From: Ectobius pallidus
Lineage: Eukaryota; Arthropoda; Insecta; Blattodea; Ectobiidae
Direction: 5' to 3'
Assembly (NCBI GenBank): GCA_964059195.1
Contig: CAXKWD010000007.1
Span: forward strand, 62,806,705-62,870,704
Length of the DNA stretch: 64,000 bases
Part shown: one piece after another, positions 32,294 through 45,159 of the stretch
Position numbering within the stretch: the stretch's first letter is position 1
How the letters are laid out: each line of letters opens with the position of its first letter
Position numbers and translations under genes: made by a program
The notes under the pieces: model-generated
The model's input: only the letters and a program-made list of their open reading frames with translations
Database searches by the model: none
What the model was told of the DNA's origin: nothing

Positions 32294-33734
32294 CCAAATG
32301 CTTTCTTCGTTATCTTTTTTTTTTTTTGTGTGACCTATTAACTCTTTCAGAACTGAGATTTTACATTGTATAAGACAGTCATGAGGTAAAAACTTCAGTG
32401 GGCTATTAAGTTTAAAATAGATAGAGAAACGTTCAGTGGAATACCTGGTTTCCATAAATGACAAACATAACAGTTGACCAAAAAATCCTCAAGTTTTACA
32501 TCTCCACTTTTATACAGTTCATGAGACGAAGCATTTATATGTCCTTAGCCGTGAAAATGTTAAGCCAATTTATAACACCAGAATGAAATTACCAGAAAAT
32601 TTTTCATCGTATTTTGCTCTTGCACGGATATTATCGCATCTGTCTTTTTGGATTCTATAATTTCTTTATATTTTCCCAAGACAATTTCATTCAGGAATGA
32701 TCCTTTTTCTGCTTAATTTCGATCATATTTTTCCTTCCTTTAGCCAGTGTCGGATTTATACTTTTCATAAGTATAGGCCACTTTATTTGCGCCGCCCCTT
32801 CCTCCTTCCTGGAAGGATCATTTGTAGGCCTTTATAAGTTAATAAACAATTTTAAGTATTTAAACATAGGTTACGTAGGTATTGAAAAATGAAATAAACG
32901 AATTAATTAGTCGTAAAGTAAAAGTAAGTGAGCACCCTCCTAAATCTGCCGCCACTAGGCCGCAGCCTATACGGCCTATTGACAAATCCAGGACTGCCTT
33001 TCGCACAACACACTGTCTAAATACTAAGGAAAACAGAATAACAATGCTCTCATCTCACGATACTCATCTGTTTCTGAGATGTTGCCAAGTGCTCATGTAT
33101 GAACTAGGATCAAAATTGAACTTCAATTAGTTGATCTTAGATCAGTGTTATACAATACGACTCGAGCCTGAACTCAGATCATTTTCTGAATTTAGATCAC
33201 AATTGATCTCCAGTCAGTGATGTTTATACAATTGGTCCTCAGAGTTGTAAGATAGTCAAAATTTATCTTGTCACAGAAGTTAATTCTAAATAGCGAATGC
33301 AATCTCCTTAAGGCGCTATTTTTCCTGGTGAGATTTGAAAATCATCTTCAGGTAATTGACCCTTTTACAATACATATTCCCATGCATTTTCATTAACGTC
33401 TAAAGCCAATTTCATTAAACTGCTGAATGGCATGGCATATAACGATTGAAGCTGAAATTTTATCTTTACCCATCCATGATTATTATATCATCAGCAAGCC
33501 CCAATACAGTTAACTTTTCCTGAGATTAAATTAATTTAAAACCGTACTTTGAAGCTTTGCTGTTTTCATTAAGAAAAATGTTACAGTATGATGTGAAGAT
33601 GAATGCCTTAAAGTTTAATCTATAATACTACTGGCCTATTAGCTTTCACACATAATAGCAATGACCTTTTGACAGTGTTAGAGGTAATGTTGTGGTCTCC
33701 AATTTAATAGACTAATTTTTCTTATTTTTCACAG

Positions 33735-33934
33735 GTGTGGTGGTCTCTGTGGATGAGGAAACCGCCTTCTCCTGGCCTGTATGTAAAGTCTGTGAAAATG
33801 ATATGTTGGTGGAACTGGATTCACATAATTATCTGTGTCCAGAGTGTAGTTCCACAGAAAATTCTACTAGAATGTCTCTAGAAGTTTATGTACTTTGTGA
33901 ACAAATCCCTGATGACTTTACTGTGAAAGTCAAG
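33735..33934 (+). CDS. Host-gene exon with C4 zinc ribbon, tentative SHLD2-like
   Basis: The 200-nt exon lies between a good acceptor (CTTATTTTTCACAG) and donor (CAAG|GTAACT). In frame with the previous exon it reads VVVSVDEETAFSWPV, then CKVCENDMLVELDSHNYL and CPECSS, a C-x2-C-x14-C-x2-C zinc ribbon, followed by beta-rich LEVYVLCEQIPDDFTVKVK. A ribbon set between strands is typical of RPA70-like OB folds that bind single-stranded DNA. I recall this arrangement, with VKVK followed by LLQ.SI, from the C-terminal OB domain of shieldin subunit 2, but could not check it. Entry phase 1 and exit phase 0 match both neighbours. It lies 28 kb from the previous exon. Confidence 0.68.
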
Positions 33935-35577
33935 GTAACTTACAAGTTCAGTGTTATGTGAACCATACTATTAGGCTATCTTAGAATACATAGAAAACAA
34001 TCTAAAATAGTACAAGAGGCATCATATTTTTAGAAATTTAGAAAGCCTCAGAATAGTTTGAATACCACACACAATTCTTATTGACAAATAAACAAAAGGT
34101 ACCAATTATTAAATGTAGGCCTAACTATAGAGAAAGATATGTTAAAATGTGCTAAATGGGGATTTTGCCTTCAGGATTATATTGTGGTATTATTGAAGGA
34201 AATATTTTATTATTCAGGGCAAGAAGAAAAAATAGTTACAGATTACTGTACCCCTGGAGCCATAGAAATATCTTATACATCTAGGGAATATTTTTATCTT
34301 ATTTTCGGCAGACTTCCAGTTTGAATAACATTACAAATTTTGGACTTTGAAGTTGGCAAGAAAGTACTGAAACCCAAACTTAAAATTAGTTTTGTTTATA
34401 ACTTTAGGAGCATAATTCCAATTAATTTATGGTGAATACTGTTTTCAAAATGTGTTTATTAATTAACTGTGTTTAGTAAAATATAATTTTGTGATATCAA
34501 AGAAAATGTTTATGCAAACCAAAATACCGGTCAGTTAGTTACTTACTTACTTACGTACAGTCGGTCAAATAAAAAAACGTCGGGACTCGTATGCAGTTGC
34601 ATTAGTTCACAAGATTCCTATAAAAGACATAACATACAGGTCATTCTCAGAACATATGAGGCCATGCAACAGGGAGAAAATGAACAACGCGGAAAGCGCA
34701 ACACACGATATTCAACTTAATATATTGTCATAATCAGTGATGGGAAGTAATTGAGTAAAAGTAATCGGATTACAGTAACAATTCCTTTTTTGGTCCCATT
34801 TACTTGTAATCGTTACTTTTTAAAAAATGTAATTTTTACTCGTAATTTACTTCTGGAAATAAAATTGTAATCGTTACGTTTGAGTAATCGTTACATTTTA
34901 GTAATCGAAAAGTATCGAATTGAGAATTCGGCAATGTTGCTTTCTTCTACTCGTCGGCAGTCGCTGCAACGACGGTAAATTTTGCATTCTTTTTAAAGCA
35001 ATGGGCCATTCAGATAGAAAATTAACCGTAAACGTAACGTAAACATAGAAGTTTGGGTTCATGTTTTTCAATGTGACCATTCACAACGCATCACGTAAAC
35101 GTGAAACTTAAACGTAACGTAGAAGCTTGCAAACACCAAGCTTCTGCGTTACGTTTATGCGAAAAATAACGATACAACCAATCAGAGAACAGAACAGGAG
35201 ACGGAACTGGAAGTAGCCAAGAAGTATTATGAACTAGCCTGTGGCTTCGCCCGCGATAATTACTTCAAAAATTAAAAATTAAGAGCATAATAGTTAAATC
35301 ATTATATTTATTAACACCTAAATCACGTGGACTACATACCACGATTAGATAGCGTCGCCTGGTAAAAGCGACCTCAGATTCGAGTTCCTTGGCCCAGAAT
35401 ACCCCTGTACAGTGAGTTTCGTCCAAATCGAACAATGTTTGACCATATTTAGGCCTATATTGATTATCCCTCTTCCGTGTAGGTTGAAAATTTCATATGT
35501 CTTCGGGCCTTGATATTCTAAACAAATGAATCGTCCAGGATGGACTTACAAAATCAAGCCTTCGCCCGCGATAATTA

Positions 35578-37089
35578 CAGGGTGTCCACGCTAGAGGGAT
35601 CGAGAAGTAAATGCTCTCCAGTTAAAACGAGATAAGGATATTGCTGCATTCTGCATATGACAGGAAAGGGAAACTCTCCGAGATTGTGCAACAATGTTTT
35701 CAGACCCCTCCATGCACATGCGCGTCAAGAGCTTTCGTCTATCAATAAGTGATAATGTCTAATGAACAGAATGTATTGGTAACATAAACTTGTACTGTTA
35801 CTTGATACAAACTGACCGAGTTTCAGATGATGTTCAATACAACTCGATATGTGCACCTTTTGTGGCTCTGCACACATCTAAACGGTATTCAACTTCCCGC
35901 CAAGTGTTCTCTAGCATTTGTGGAGTCACAAGCGCTACTGCATTTGTGATGCGGCCCCTCAGTTCCTGCAAATTTCTTGGTCTGTCTCCTTGATAAACAA
36001 CGTCCTTAACATATCCCCAGAAAAAGAATCCAAAGGGGTCAAATCGGGTGACCTGGGTGGCCAGGCAAGGGGTCCTCCTCTTCCGATCCACATATCGGGG
36101 AAACGTTCATCCAAGAAGTTACGCACATGTCGATGATAATGGGCCGGTGCTCCATCTTGCTGGAAAATCGATCCTGGGGGAAATTGGTCTATGGCGAAGT
36201 TCTGGAACATGTCAAGATACACATGTCCTGTGACTGTAGCCTCTAAGAAGAAGAATGGTCCAATGACAGAGTTCCTCGTCAGTCCACACCAGACATTCAC
36301 TTTAGGTGTGTCTCTCTCAAGTTCTTGAATAACATGGGGAGTCTCTGAACCCCATATCCGGCAGTTGTGCCTATTGATTTTGCCGCATAAATGAAAGGTT
36401 GCTTCATCCGAAAAACAATCTTGTCCTGATACGTGTTGTCATTTTCAATTCGAAGCAGCATTTCAGCTGCAAAATCTGCCCTAAGCTGACGATCATTTGG
36501 CTATATGTGGTGATGAAGCTCGATCTTGTAGGCAGTCAAATGGAGTCGCTTGTGTAAGATCTTGTGAATCGTTGATCTCGGAATTTGAAGTTCGGAACTA
36601 GCTCTTCGGATAGACTTCCTTGGACTCCTTGCAAATGCCGTTCTCACACGTTCGATATTTACCTCATTCACAGACACTTTTGCATGTTTGCCGGTTTGCG
36701 GTAGTAAAGAACCTGTTTCTCGGAGTGTTCTGTCCCATTGGAGAATCGCTTTATGACCAGGTGGATCCACATTCCACGTACGACGAACACGGTGTTGCAC
36801 CCGAGTAACCGATTTCTCTTCTGCTAGCCATAACACGCACTGAACTTTCTGTTGTGGTGTCCACATGTTTTCCACTGCACGATCGACTACTGAATGGCGC
36901 CTGGCTTTCTTTCAAGACGAAAGCTCTTGACGCGCATGCGTGTGGAGGGGTCTGAAAACATTGTTGCACACATTGTTGCACAATCTCGGAGAGTTTCCCT
37001 TTCCTGTCATATGCAGAATGCAGCAATATCTTTATCTCGTTTTAATTGGCGAGCATTTACTTCTCGATCCCTCTAGCGTGGACACACTG
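35578..37089 (-). mobile_element. Tc1/mariner-superfamily transposon with ~165-bp inverted repeats
   Basis: TA (35576-35577 and 37090-37091) flanks long inverted repeats beginning CAGGGTGTCCACGCTAGAGG and, at the other end, CAGTGTGTCCACGCTAGAGG. The element is 1512 bp with a decayed transposase on the minus strand. Removing it rejoins Helitron sequence (CGATAATTA, then TTTCAAGAATTAAAAATT). Confidence 0.92.
35834..36875 (-). pseudogene. DDD-type Tc1/mariner-superfamily transposase, broken
   Basis: From ATG at 36875 the protein begins MENMWTPQQKVQCVLWLAEE, a helix-turn-helix start, followed by RSPRKSIRRASSELQIPRST. A TAG interrupts near 36501. The catalytic part is spread over frames: SDEATF-type first Asp near 36410, FQQDGAPAHYH (second Asp) near 36140 and SPDLTPLDSF (third Asp) near 36040, then WGYVKDVVYQG and YRLDVCRATKGAHIE at the end. 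At least one stop and two frame changes are visible. The family (often misannotated as Tc3 or SETMAR-like in insects) cuts and pastes at TA. Confidence 0.85.
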
Positions 37090-38443
37090 TATTTCAAGAA
37101 TTAAAAATTAAGAGCATAATAGTTAAATCATTATATTTATTAACACCTAAATCACGTGAATTACATACCACGATTAGATATCGTCGCCTGGTAAAAGCGA
37201 TCTCAGCTTCGAGTTCCTTGGCCCAGGAAATCCCTGTATAGTGAGTTTCGTCCAAATCGAACGATGTTTAACCATATTTATGTCTATGTTGATTATCCCT
37301 CTTCCGTGTAGGTAGAAAATTTCATATATCTACGGGCCTTGACATTCTAAACAAATGAATTGACCAGCGTGGGCTTACAACATTCAAGCGATCGCGATGC
37401 TTTTATTTCCATGGTATGACAAAAATAGCCAAAGCCAACTGCAATTGATTTGACATTGAAATGTATTACTGAAATCTGATGCTTCGACAGCGCTAAAATC
37501 ACGTTTTTGCCGGTTTTTCACTCATAACTCGCGAACGAAAGCTAAAATTAAAAATTCGGCTTCGAGGTGCATTCGCCCACCTTTCAGTCCATCTATCTTT
37601 AAAATTTCAGATCTTTGTGTTCAGTAGATTTCGATGGGCATCATGGACAGACAAACAGCATGTGCCCGCGGCTTCCCCCGCGATAATTATTTCAAATTAT
37701 AATTATTAACACCTAAATCACGTGGAGTGCATTCCACGATTAGGTAGCGTCCCCTGGTAAAAGCGACCTCAGATTCGAGTTCCTTGGCCCAGAAAACCCC
37801 TGTATAGTGAGTTTCGTTCAAATCGAACAATGTTTGACCATATTTAGGGCTGATTATCCTTCTTCCGTCCTAGGTTGAAAATGTCATATGTCTGTGGGCC
37901 TTGACACTCTAAACAAATGAATCGTCTAGGATGGACTAACAAAATCAAGCGATCGCATTGCTTTTATTTCCAAGGTATGAGGTATGATGACAAAAATAGC
38001 CAAAGCCATCTGTAAGTGATTTGATAATGAAATTTATTACTGAAACTGATGCTTCTAAAACGCAAAAGAATGCACGTTTTCTGCCAGTTTTTCACTCATA
38101 ACTCACGAACGAAAGCGAAAATTAAAATTCCGGCTTCGAGGTGCACATTCCGACCCTTTAGTCCGCCTATGTATAAAATTTCAGATCTCTGCATTGAGTA
38201 GATTTCGCTGGGCATCGCGGACAGACAGACGGAGGACTGACACTTCCTTTTATTAATATAGATGAGAAACTCCTCGTTATGATCATTGAAATGAATACTA
38301 ACTGGAATGCCTTCTGAATGAGAGGAAACTGAGGCTTCTTGTGCGACTAGTCATGTCTGGTCTCGCATGGAAGAAACCAAGTACCAGCACGCGAGAGACC
38401 ATTAAGTTAGTAGGATCTTCTCGATTTCAATGACTTTTTTTAA

Positions 38444-39332
38444 GTGAAACTTCTTTAGCCGCGGTAGGAGTAAATCGAGAGCTTGCGTTACGCTCAAATT
38501 TGTCACGCAATTAGTGTTACGCTCAAAATCGTCATGAAATTAGTAGGGTGTAATGGAACAGACTGCAAAGAAAACAATGATTAGGCTTATCCAAAATTTA
38601 AAGAATAAAAAAATTAAAAATTAAAACATTGAAAATCTAAAGATCCAAAATTAAAAATCCAAAATTTCAAAATTCAAAGATCCAAAATTTAAAAAATCCA
38701 AAATTCCAAAATAAAAATTCAAAGATACAAAATTTAAAAATCCAAAATTTAAAAATCCAAACATCCAAAATTTAAAAATCAAAGATAAAAATTTAAAATT
38801 CCTAAATTTAAAAAATAATAAATGCAAAATATATAAATCCAAACATCCAAAATTTAAAAAATCAAAGATCAAAATTTAAAAAATAAAAAAATCCAAAATT
38901 TAAAAAATAATAAATCCAAAATTTAAAAATCCAAACATCAAAAATTTAAAAAATCAAAGATCCAAAATTTAAAAAATTAAAAATTAAGAAATTTTAATAT
39001 CCAAAAATTAAAAAATCCAAGATTTAAAAATCTAAAAATCCAAAAATAAAAAAATACAAAATCCAACATTTAAAAAACCGAAATTAAAAATTAAAAAATC
39101 CAAAAAAATAAAAAATTAAGATCTAAAATTTAAAAATCCAATATTAATTCCAAAATTAAAAAAATAAAAGATAAAAAAATTTAAAGAATCGAAATACCAA
39201 AATTTAAAAAGTCCAAATACCCAATATTAAAAAGTCCAACAATCCAAAATTGAAAAAATCCAATAATTCAAAATTGAAAAAAATCCAAAAATTAAAATAA
39301 GTTTCACTTCTGTCGCGTGGCGTTCCATGCAC
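38444..39332 (+). repeat. Minisatellite-bearing insert 1
   Basis: Starts GTGAAACTTCTTTAGCCGCGG, then a 120-bp unique head with ATCGAGAGCTTGCGTTACG, then about 700 bp of imperfect units around AAATCCAAAATTTAAAA. ACTTTTTTTAA precedes it and ACTTTTTTTTAA follows it, a candidate target duplication. Confidence 0.65.
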
Positions 39333-40077
39333 ACTTTTTTTTAATGTTAGAACTGTTCATCCTTTTCATTGTAAAAAATAAATCAATAAATAACCGAGCA
39401 AATTATTTAAATGTTTAATTTTCCCCCTAATCATATTCCCTGTTGCAACATAGCAGCTTACTGCTTTCAAAATTAGGCCTATTGTATTCTTTGTAGGCTG
39501 ATAGAAGTTTATGAAATTAATTACGTGTTTCTCATATCAATATACATGAAAAATAAATTTACGTATTTATTTGTGTATTTTTATAAGTGTTTGGATATTT
39601 GAGGGGCTACTGTGGTAATTCTTTTCAACCAGTAGATAAATATAAAATGAAAAGGGGGAAATTAAACATTTAAATAATTTTCTCGGCTATTTATTGATTT
39701 ATTTTTTGCAATAAAAAGAATGAAAAGGTCTAACATTGTTTTAAAATGTCAATGAAATCGAGAAGGTCCTACTAACTTAATGGTCTTTAGCGTGCAGGTG
39801 CTTGGTTTCTTCCACAGCCCGGCAATCTGGGTCACGGCGGTGAAGCCTAGCCTTGCGCTATGCCACCATCTTGCCTCACCTGAAAACACTCATTGAACTA
39901 TGCGTAATTCAATGGGAAACTATCACGAGAACTTGATTAAAGTCTATCTTCACAATTTTCTATTGGAAATTTTGTATCCACTAGTGGACACACTGAAACC
40001 ACATTGAAAAAGCACGTCCTCTTGCTATTTTTCTCAAGTATTGGTTCCTATTACTTGCTAAAAATTAGGTTTTTTAT

Positions 40078-41134
40078 GTGAAAATTCTTTAGCCGCGGTA
40101 GGATTAAATCGAGAGCTTGCGTTACGGACAAAATCGTCACGAAATTAGTTTGGTGTGACGGAACGGACTGCACAGAAAACAATCAACTCAATAATTAGGC
40201 TTATCCAAAATTTAAAATCGAAAATTCCAAAATTTAAAGAATCAAAAAATTCAAATTAAAAAATCGAAAACGAAAATTTTAAGTCTAAAAATCCAAAATT
40301 AAAAATATAACATTAAAAAATCCAAAATTCCAAAATTAAAAAATTCAAAGACCCAACATTTAGTAAATCCAAATTTTAAAAAATAATCCAAAGTAAAAAA
40401 ATCCAAATATCCAAAATTTAAAAAATACAAAATCTAAAATTTAAAAATTCAAAAAATAAAAAATCCTAAAATTCAAAATTTAAAAAATAAAAAATTCAGA
40501 GATCCAAAATAAAAAATCCAAAATTTAAAATTTACTATCCAAAAGTTTAACCTTACTGTACCAAGAGGTATATTAAGGTTATAGTTATTTACAAACATAA
40601 ATTAAAGCATAACATATGAATATTAATATTATAGTGCATAAGATGGCTTATTTGTTAATAGTTACTTACAAATATTATAACACATTCTTAAATTCCTAAG
40701 GAAGTATGAATAATAGGAGAAATAGCTATCAATGTATGCTTATAGTTATTTATAAAAATATATAACATTCCTAGTAACTAAAGCATAATATTATTTACAA
40801 TGCAAAAAATATGCATAAATTGAGGTTAAGTTTATTTGCAATTTCTAAATGCTAAAGTAATATATGACTATTTACAGTGTATGAAATAGTTAACAATATT
40901 AGGTTATGGTTATTTACAACCATATAATACATTCATAGAAACTAAAGCATGTATAATGCATGAAATGGCTAACAATAATAATGAAAGGCCTACTTACGAA
41001 TGTATTGAAACGTGTTTTTTTCTGTCGTAGTATGAAAAATTACACCCGAATACCACACATGTATTCACCATTTTAGACAAAGTATTTATACTCCTCAGTC
41101 CAATTACATTATTAGCTAAAATGCTAAAATTCAC
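40078..41134 (+). repeat. Minisatellite-bearing insert 2
   Basis: Starts GTGAAAATTCTTTAGCCGCGG with the same head as insert 1 in direct orientation, followed by a shorter AAATCCAAAATTTAAAA block (about 40200-40545) and AT-rich sequence. It may end at AAAATTCAC near 41134, inverted to its start. Confidence 0.55.
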
Positions 41135-42898
41135 ATCACTGTAACGCTCTTGTGGCTTGTACTCGATCAGCTGCTACAGTGTAGTAATATGGCGGTCCGC
41201 GCATCAACGTGGCTTCACTGCCGCCAATAGTACAGCATACACCATTGCCGATCTATCTCTATATATCTGTGGTTTCTTCCATGCAAGACCAGACGCAACT
41301 AGTCGCACAGACAGGACACACATTTGGCAGAGACTTTACAATGGTAGCAGTCATTCCAGTTAGTATACAGTTCAATGGTTATGATAAATGGCATCCTTTA
41401 TATAAAGATAACACCTCAAATGATAGGCATTAATCAGCATTTGAACAGAAATACTGATGTGGGCACTGCAATTTTCAATACAATGCTTTAGGCTGTTTTC
41501 TTTTCGCGTTCTGGGAAAATTCTTACAGTGGACAGCGTACAAGTACCGTACAGCGCACGGCGTGAAAAGGTCACATTCCAGTCTCCTACTTCTGACCTGC
41601 TTGTTTCAATACATTCAAGAATTCATGCCTTTATTATCTACATGATCGCAGTGACTCAGAGGGGAGGGGGTAACTCTATTTCTTATGAAAACGTTTATTC
41701 AGTGGACATGAGGGGGTTTCTGAAATTCTCGTTTCTAAGAAACGTGCTGGGCGAGACCCTTTCATTGTCCACCAAGTAAATGTAATGTAATAGACGTGTC
41801 TTTCTTTTCCTGGAAAACATTACCCCGGTATACTTTAAATAGAGGCTCGGTGTTCTTGACCTGCATAGATTAAAGTGTCTTATTGTTGTGCTGCAAATTT
41901 TAAATACATTAAAAATAAGTAATAATCAACTGTGTGTTACATAAGACACCTACTGTATTGTACTGTATTCATTCTATTGTATTTTCACTTTCAAGACATA
42001 AAAATGCATTCCCCCTATTAAGAGACCACCCCTCTTAAAGACCACTTTTTTGTGGAACCAGCGATTGTCGTTATATAGAGGTTTCACTGTATATGAAAAT
42101 TAGTTCCCCAAGAAATGAACTACAGTATTAAATACAGCCCATACAATATTCTGTTAATTTTTATGTGCCTGCATATGCTTGTATGATTTCAATTTTTAAT
42201 GGCCTACATATGTTTAATAGGAACATGAAAGTATTTTCGTCTGCTGCAGCCATTTTATAAGTTCTTCACGTTCTCGTTTGTGATTGGTTGTTACTTACGT
42301 TTATTTTTTCATTGCGAATGCTCAATGCCATGCTAAAGTTTGCGTTTAAGTTTACGTTCTTACGTTTACGGTTAATTTTCTATCTGAATGGCCCATAAAG
42401 CGCTTTACAGCTGTTCCAGCATCGCTGTATGGTCGCTGCAGCGGTGGTGAAGCGATGTCAGATCTGGCTTTACGGGTTTTGGTGCATGTACTATCAGCTG
42501 GTCTTTAGTTTGCTGCAGCGAAACTGTAGCGATTTAAGCAGCGACGCGACATTCGACATGGCAAGTCAGAATTTCTGTGGAAAAACGTGGGAACGCGACA
42601 TCAGCTGAGATGAGCGTACGTCGAATGTATTTTGTGTGTTTTTTTTTTTCTTTCTTTCTTTTCTTTCTTTTTCTTCAATGGCGACCACAGCCAGAGCAAT
42701 TTACGGGGAGCGATACTACATTTAATTAGATTTCTGTATGGCTTCCATTTATTTCAAGACGTATTCAAGAAATTAAAATTGCTGTTCTCAGCCTATAAAA
42801 TTTATTTATATCCCTTTCTTTGAAAAGAAGGTTACGTGTTCCACAGTATAAAACTAAGCTCAAACTAACCTCAACTTCAAAGTTAATTACCGAGCATT

Positions 42899-43088
42899 CA
42901 GTCGCCGATGCAGAATTTTTTCGGGGGGGGGGGGGGATTTGATTAGGTATAAAGAATATTTTAAAAAATTAACTTACATATACAATAAGTTTATAAAACT
43001 GACCGTTTAGAGTGAATATATAGCCTTTTTTCAAATTTCGGGGGGTGGGGGTGGATATATCCCCCTATCCCCCCTGCGTCCGCCACTG
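42899..43088. mobile_element. hAT-type MITE, confirmed by an empty site
   Basis: Ends CAGTCGCCGATGCAG and CTGCGTCCGCCACTG; flanking octamers CGAGCATT and CAAGCATT. The second copy of the host hAT (near 58240, inverted) has the same sequence without this 190-bp block, and with CGAGCATT once. Long G runs lie inside. Confidence 0.9.
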
Positions 43089-44051
43089 CAAGCATTAGAG
43101 GCTCTGCTGAAAATACTGCTTCTGGCATTGGAAATTCATGTATGTTGTATGAGGACCACTGATTTACAACAAGGTGACATTCACTTATTCTGATAGTAGG
43201 ATTCTGGATCCCGGTATTGTCTTTTTCTAATTTTAATCAAATCTAATCTATTGTGATACTGCAATATTACGCCGCGTGTTGCGGGGGGGGTTTCACTATT
43301 GTAAATGCCACTTTATGGGTTTTGCTACATGAACTGTCATGGCCTTCTTTTTAACCCCAGTGAAGCTGAAGCGATTTACAGATTCGGTTTAAAAAAGAAC
43401 GGAAAGCATCATGCGCAGACAGAACGGGGTTCGGTGTGCAATAACATCAGACGTTTTTAAAATGGCATTGGAATAACTATGTATATCTTCATTATTTGAT
43501 GTTTAAAGATTATGCATAATATTGTAAGCCGTGGGAAAATAAATAAATATCTATTTCTTCCCATTTTTGACTTTTTTGAGTTAAATGTTTCAGTAAGAAC
43601 ATTTCTTAATTAAGTATACCGTATTTTTAAACTTGCTTCTCATTCTCAATTGCTATAGGCTGTCGTCATCATTACTGTTTTTGCAACTAATATCCAAATT
43701 AGAGGTAATATTAACAAAGGTTTCTCAATGTGTCTGGAAATATTGGTGTTGATTTTTTGTTGTTGTTCATTAATAATTTGAGACTTGATAATGTCCCAAG
43801 CTGCTTTACCACTAAATGGCCCGATAGTTTATAGCCTTGTGCCCCCCCCCCCCAAAAGGGGGAAAAAACATAGGTACTTCCATTTTGTAAAGGAATTGTA
43901 ATTGTAATTTTACTGATTACTTTTTTATGCCCCCCAAAATGAAGGAATTTTTAGGCACTGCCATTTTGTAAAGTAATTGTAATTGTAATTTTACTGATTA
44001 CTTTTTCAAAAAGTAATTTGTAATTGTAATTCAGCCCAATTACTATTTTTT

Positions 44052-44863
44052 AGGTGGATTTCGAAGAAAAATCTACCTATTGCAATGGATACCACTTTAT
44101 GATTTTCGAAAAATTCTTTCATATCTTTACGTTTCATGCTCCCCTAAGTACGAAACCACCGCCCGTTCAAAAAAAAATTTTGTGATATTTATATATATAT
44201 ATATCTTTACACGATAGCGGCCGTAATTTTGAAGATATTTGAACCAAATTTTAATATGTTATTTCTAGGCCCAATAGTTCGGACAAGTTCGTTAATGAGC
44301 AAAATTGGCCCAAGGGGGTGGTCGGGGGAGGGGGTTGAAATTTTTAAAAATGTATATCTCGGCCCCTATGAAGTATAGAGGGAAACTTTGTTTGAATAAA
44401 TTAGAGTACTCCCTATGGAGTTCACAGTGACACCAACGATTCGGGGGTTCGAGTGAGGGTGGGGGTGGGGGATGAAAATTCGAAACTTTTGAAACCACGT
44501 CTTGTGGGGTATCGTTGAAAAGCTCTTGATGAGTACTCTACAAATCAATAAATAGTTTCTTGATAGCTCTCATATGACGCGAGATTTTAATGTTTGAAAA
44601 TAATAACACTTGAAAGAATTATTATAATATCATAATCTTGTCTTGTTTAGCGGCTTTGCTAATTTTATTCATTGCTGATCTTGCGCACGGCCTCCCAGAA
44701 TATTATATCCTATTATTGTTGTCAAAACAATTGATTGTAGGCTCTTCCTCTTTACTGCAGGTTGGCCATGCCAAGGCTAAAGAAGATGAGTGCTATGCAG
44801 CGACAATAAATTAAACCAAAAGCACTTCGAAATCTACCTCCGCCTGTAGGCCTGCCTAAAGGG
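44052..44863. mobile_element. Block inserted in the hAT right terminus
   Basis: The hAT end is split: ATTACTATTTTTT before 44052 and GATTTTTTGTTTTTTTCC after 44863, with ATTTTTT repeated on both sides. The block starts AGGTGGATTTCGAAG and has the inverted CTTCGAAATCTACCT near its right end. Family unknown. Confidence 0.5.
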
Positions 44864-45159
44864 ATTTTTTGTTTTTTTCCCCATCACTGGTCATTATTCA
44901 TTTTGCTTTGCTTTATCCTTATTTAAGTTCGTTATTATGTTTCATTATGTTATCTTCTACTTTCAGTATGTTTCTTATTATTTTATGCCACAGATATGCA
45001 TTTATTGTAAAACCATACTTTCTTTCTTGCTTTCTTTTGTGTGTGTCCAAAATTCGACACCAAAAATGATAATTCATTAGAAGTAATTATAATGCTATTC
45101 CAGTCATTGTCGCATTTGAAAAAAAAACAAATAAAAATAAAAAATTTACAAGAACCCAC

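Larger units (their letters stand above)
35234..38262 (-). mobile_element. Tandem Helitron array (three 3'-end units)
   Basis: On the minus strand the array begins A|TCTATATTAATAAAAGG at 38262 and ends with a hairpin and CTAG|T at 35237-35234. Inside, the 3' end (GAAGCCGCGGGCAC type) recurs at about 37660 and 35560, so three units run head to tail. The middle unit is split by a mariner-type element (35578-37089). Landmarks such as ACTCGAATCTGAGGTCGC and TTTCGTTCGTGAGTTATGAG are shared with the Helitron at 22919. Confidence 0.82.
38270..41412. mobile_element. Fold-back region with interrupted inverted arms
   Basis: The left arm (38270-38443, continuing 39333-39430) is inverted in the right arm (39648-39822, continuing 41272-41405). 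Matching landmarks include ACCATTAAGTTAGTAGGA and GAGACCAGACATGACTAGTC-type sequence. A 217-bp loop lies between 39431 and 39647. Each arm is interrupted once by a minisatellite-bearing block. Family unknown. Confidence 0.6.
35003..42394. mobile_element. 7.4-kb inverted-repeat element with AT target duplication
   Basis: GGGCCATTCAGATAGAAAAT at 35003 and its reverse complement ending at 42394 are identical for at least 35 bases and weakly inverted for more than 100. AT flanks each side (35001-35002 and 42395-42396). The hAT copy at 57357-59658 lacks this block, which confirms insertion. A 2-bp AT duplication recalls ISL2EU-type elements; the family remains unproven since no transposase is visible. 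Confidence 0.68.
34735..44889 (+). mobile_element. hAT-type element, copy 1, interrupted
   Basis: Begins CAGTGATGGGAAGTAATTG (34735) and ends CCCATCACTG (44889), flanked by GTCATAAT and GTCATTAT, an 8-bp duplication with one mismatch. Its own sequence aligns, in inverted orientation, with the copy at 57357-59658. It is broken by a 7.4-kb element at 35003, a small MITE at 42899 and a block at 44052. No transposase was recognised. Confidence 0.85.

Noticed and set aside
38651..38872. Asn/Phe/Leu-rich 73-codon frame
   Set aside because: It is translation of the AAATCCAAAATTTAAAA minisatellite on the minus strand, not a gene.
42000..42095. pogo/Tigger-like end (ATATAGAGGTTTCACTGTA)
   Set aside because: One terminus is convincing, but I found no partner terminus to define an element.
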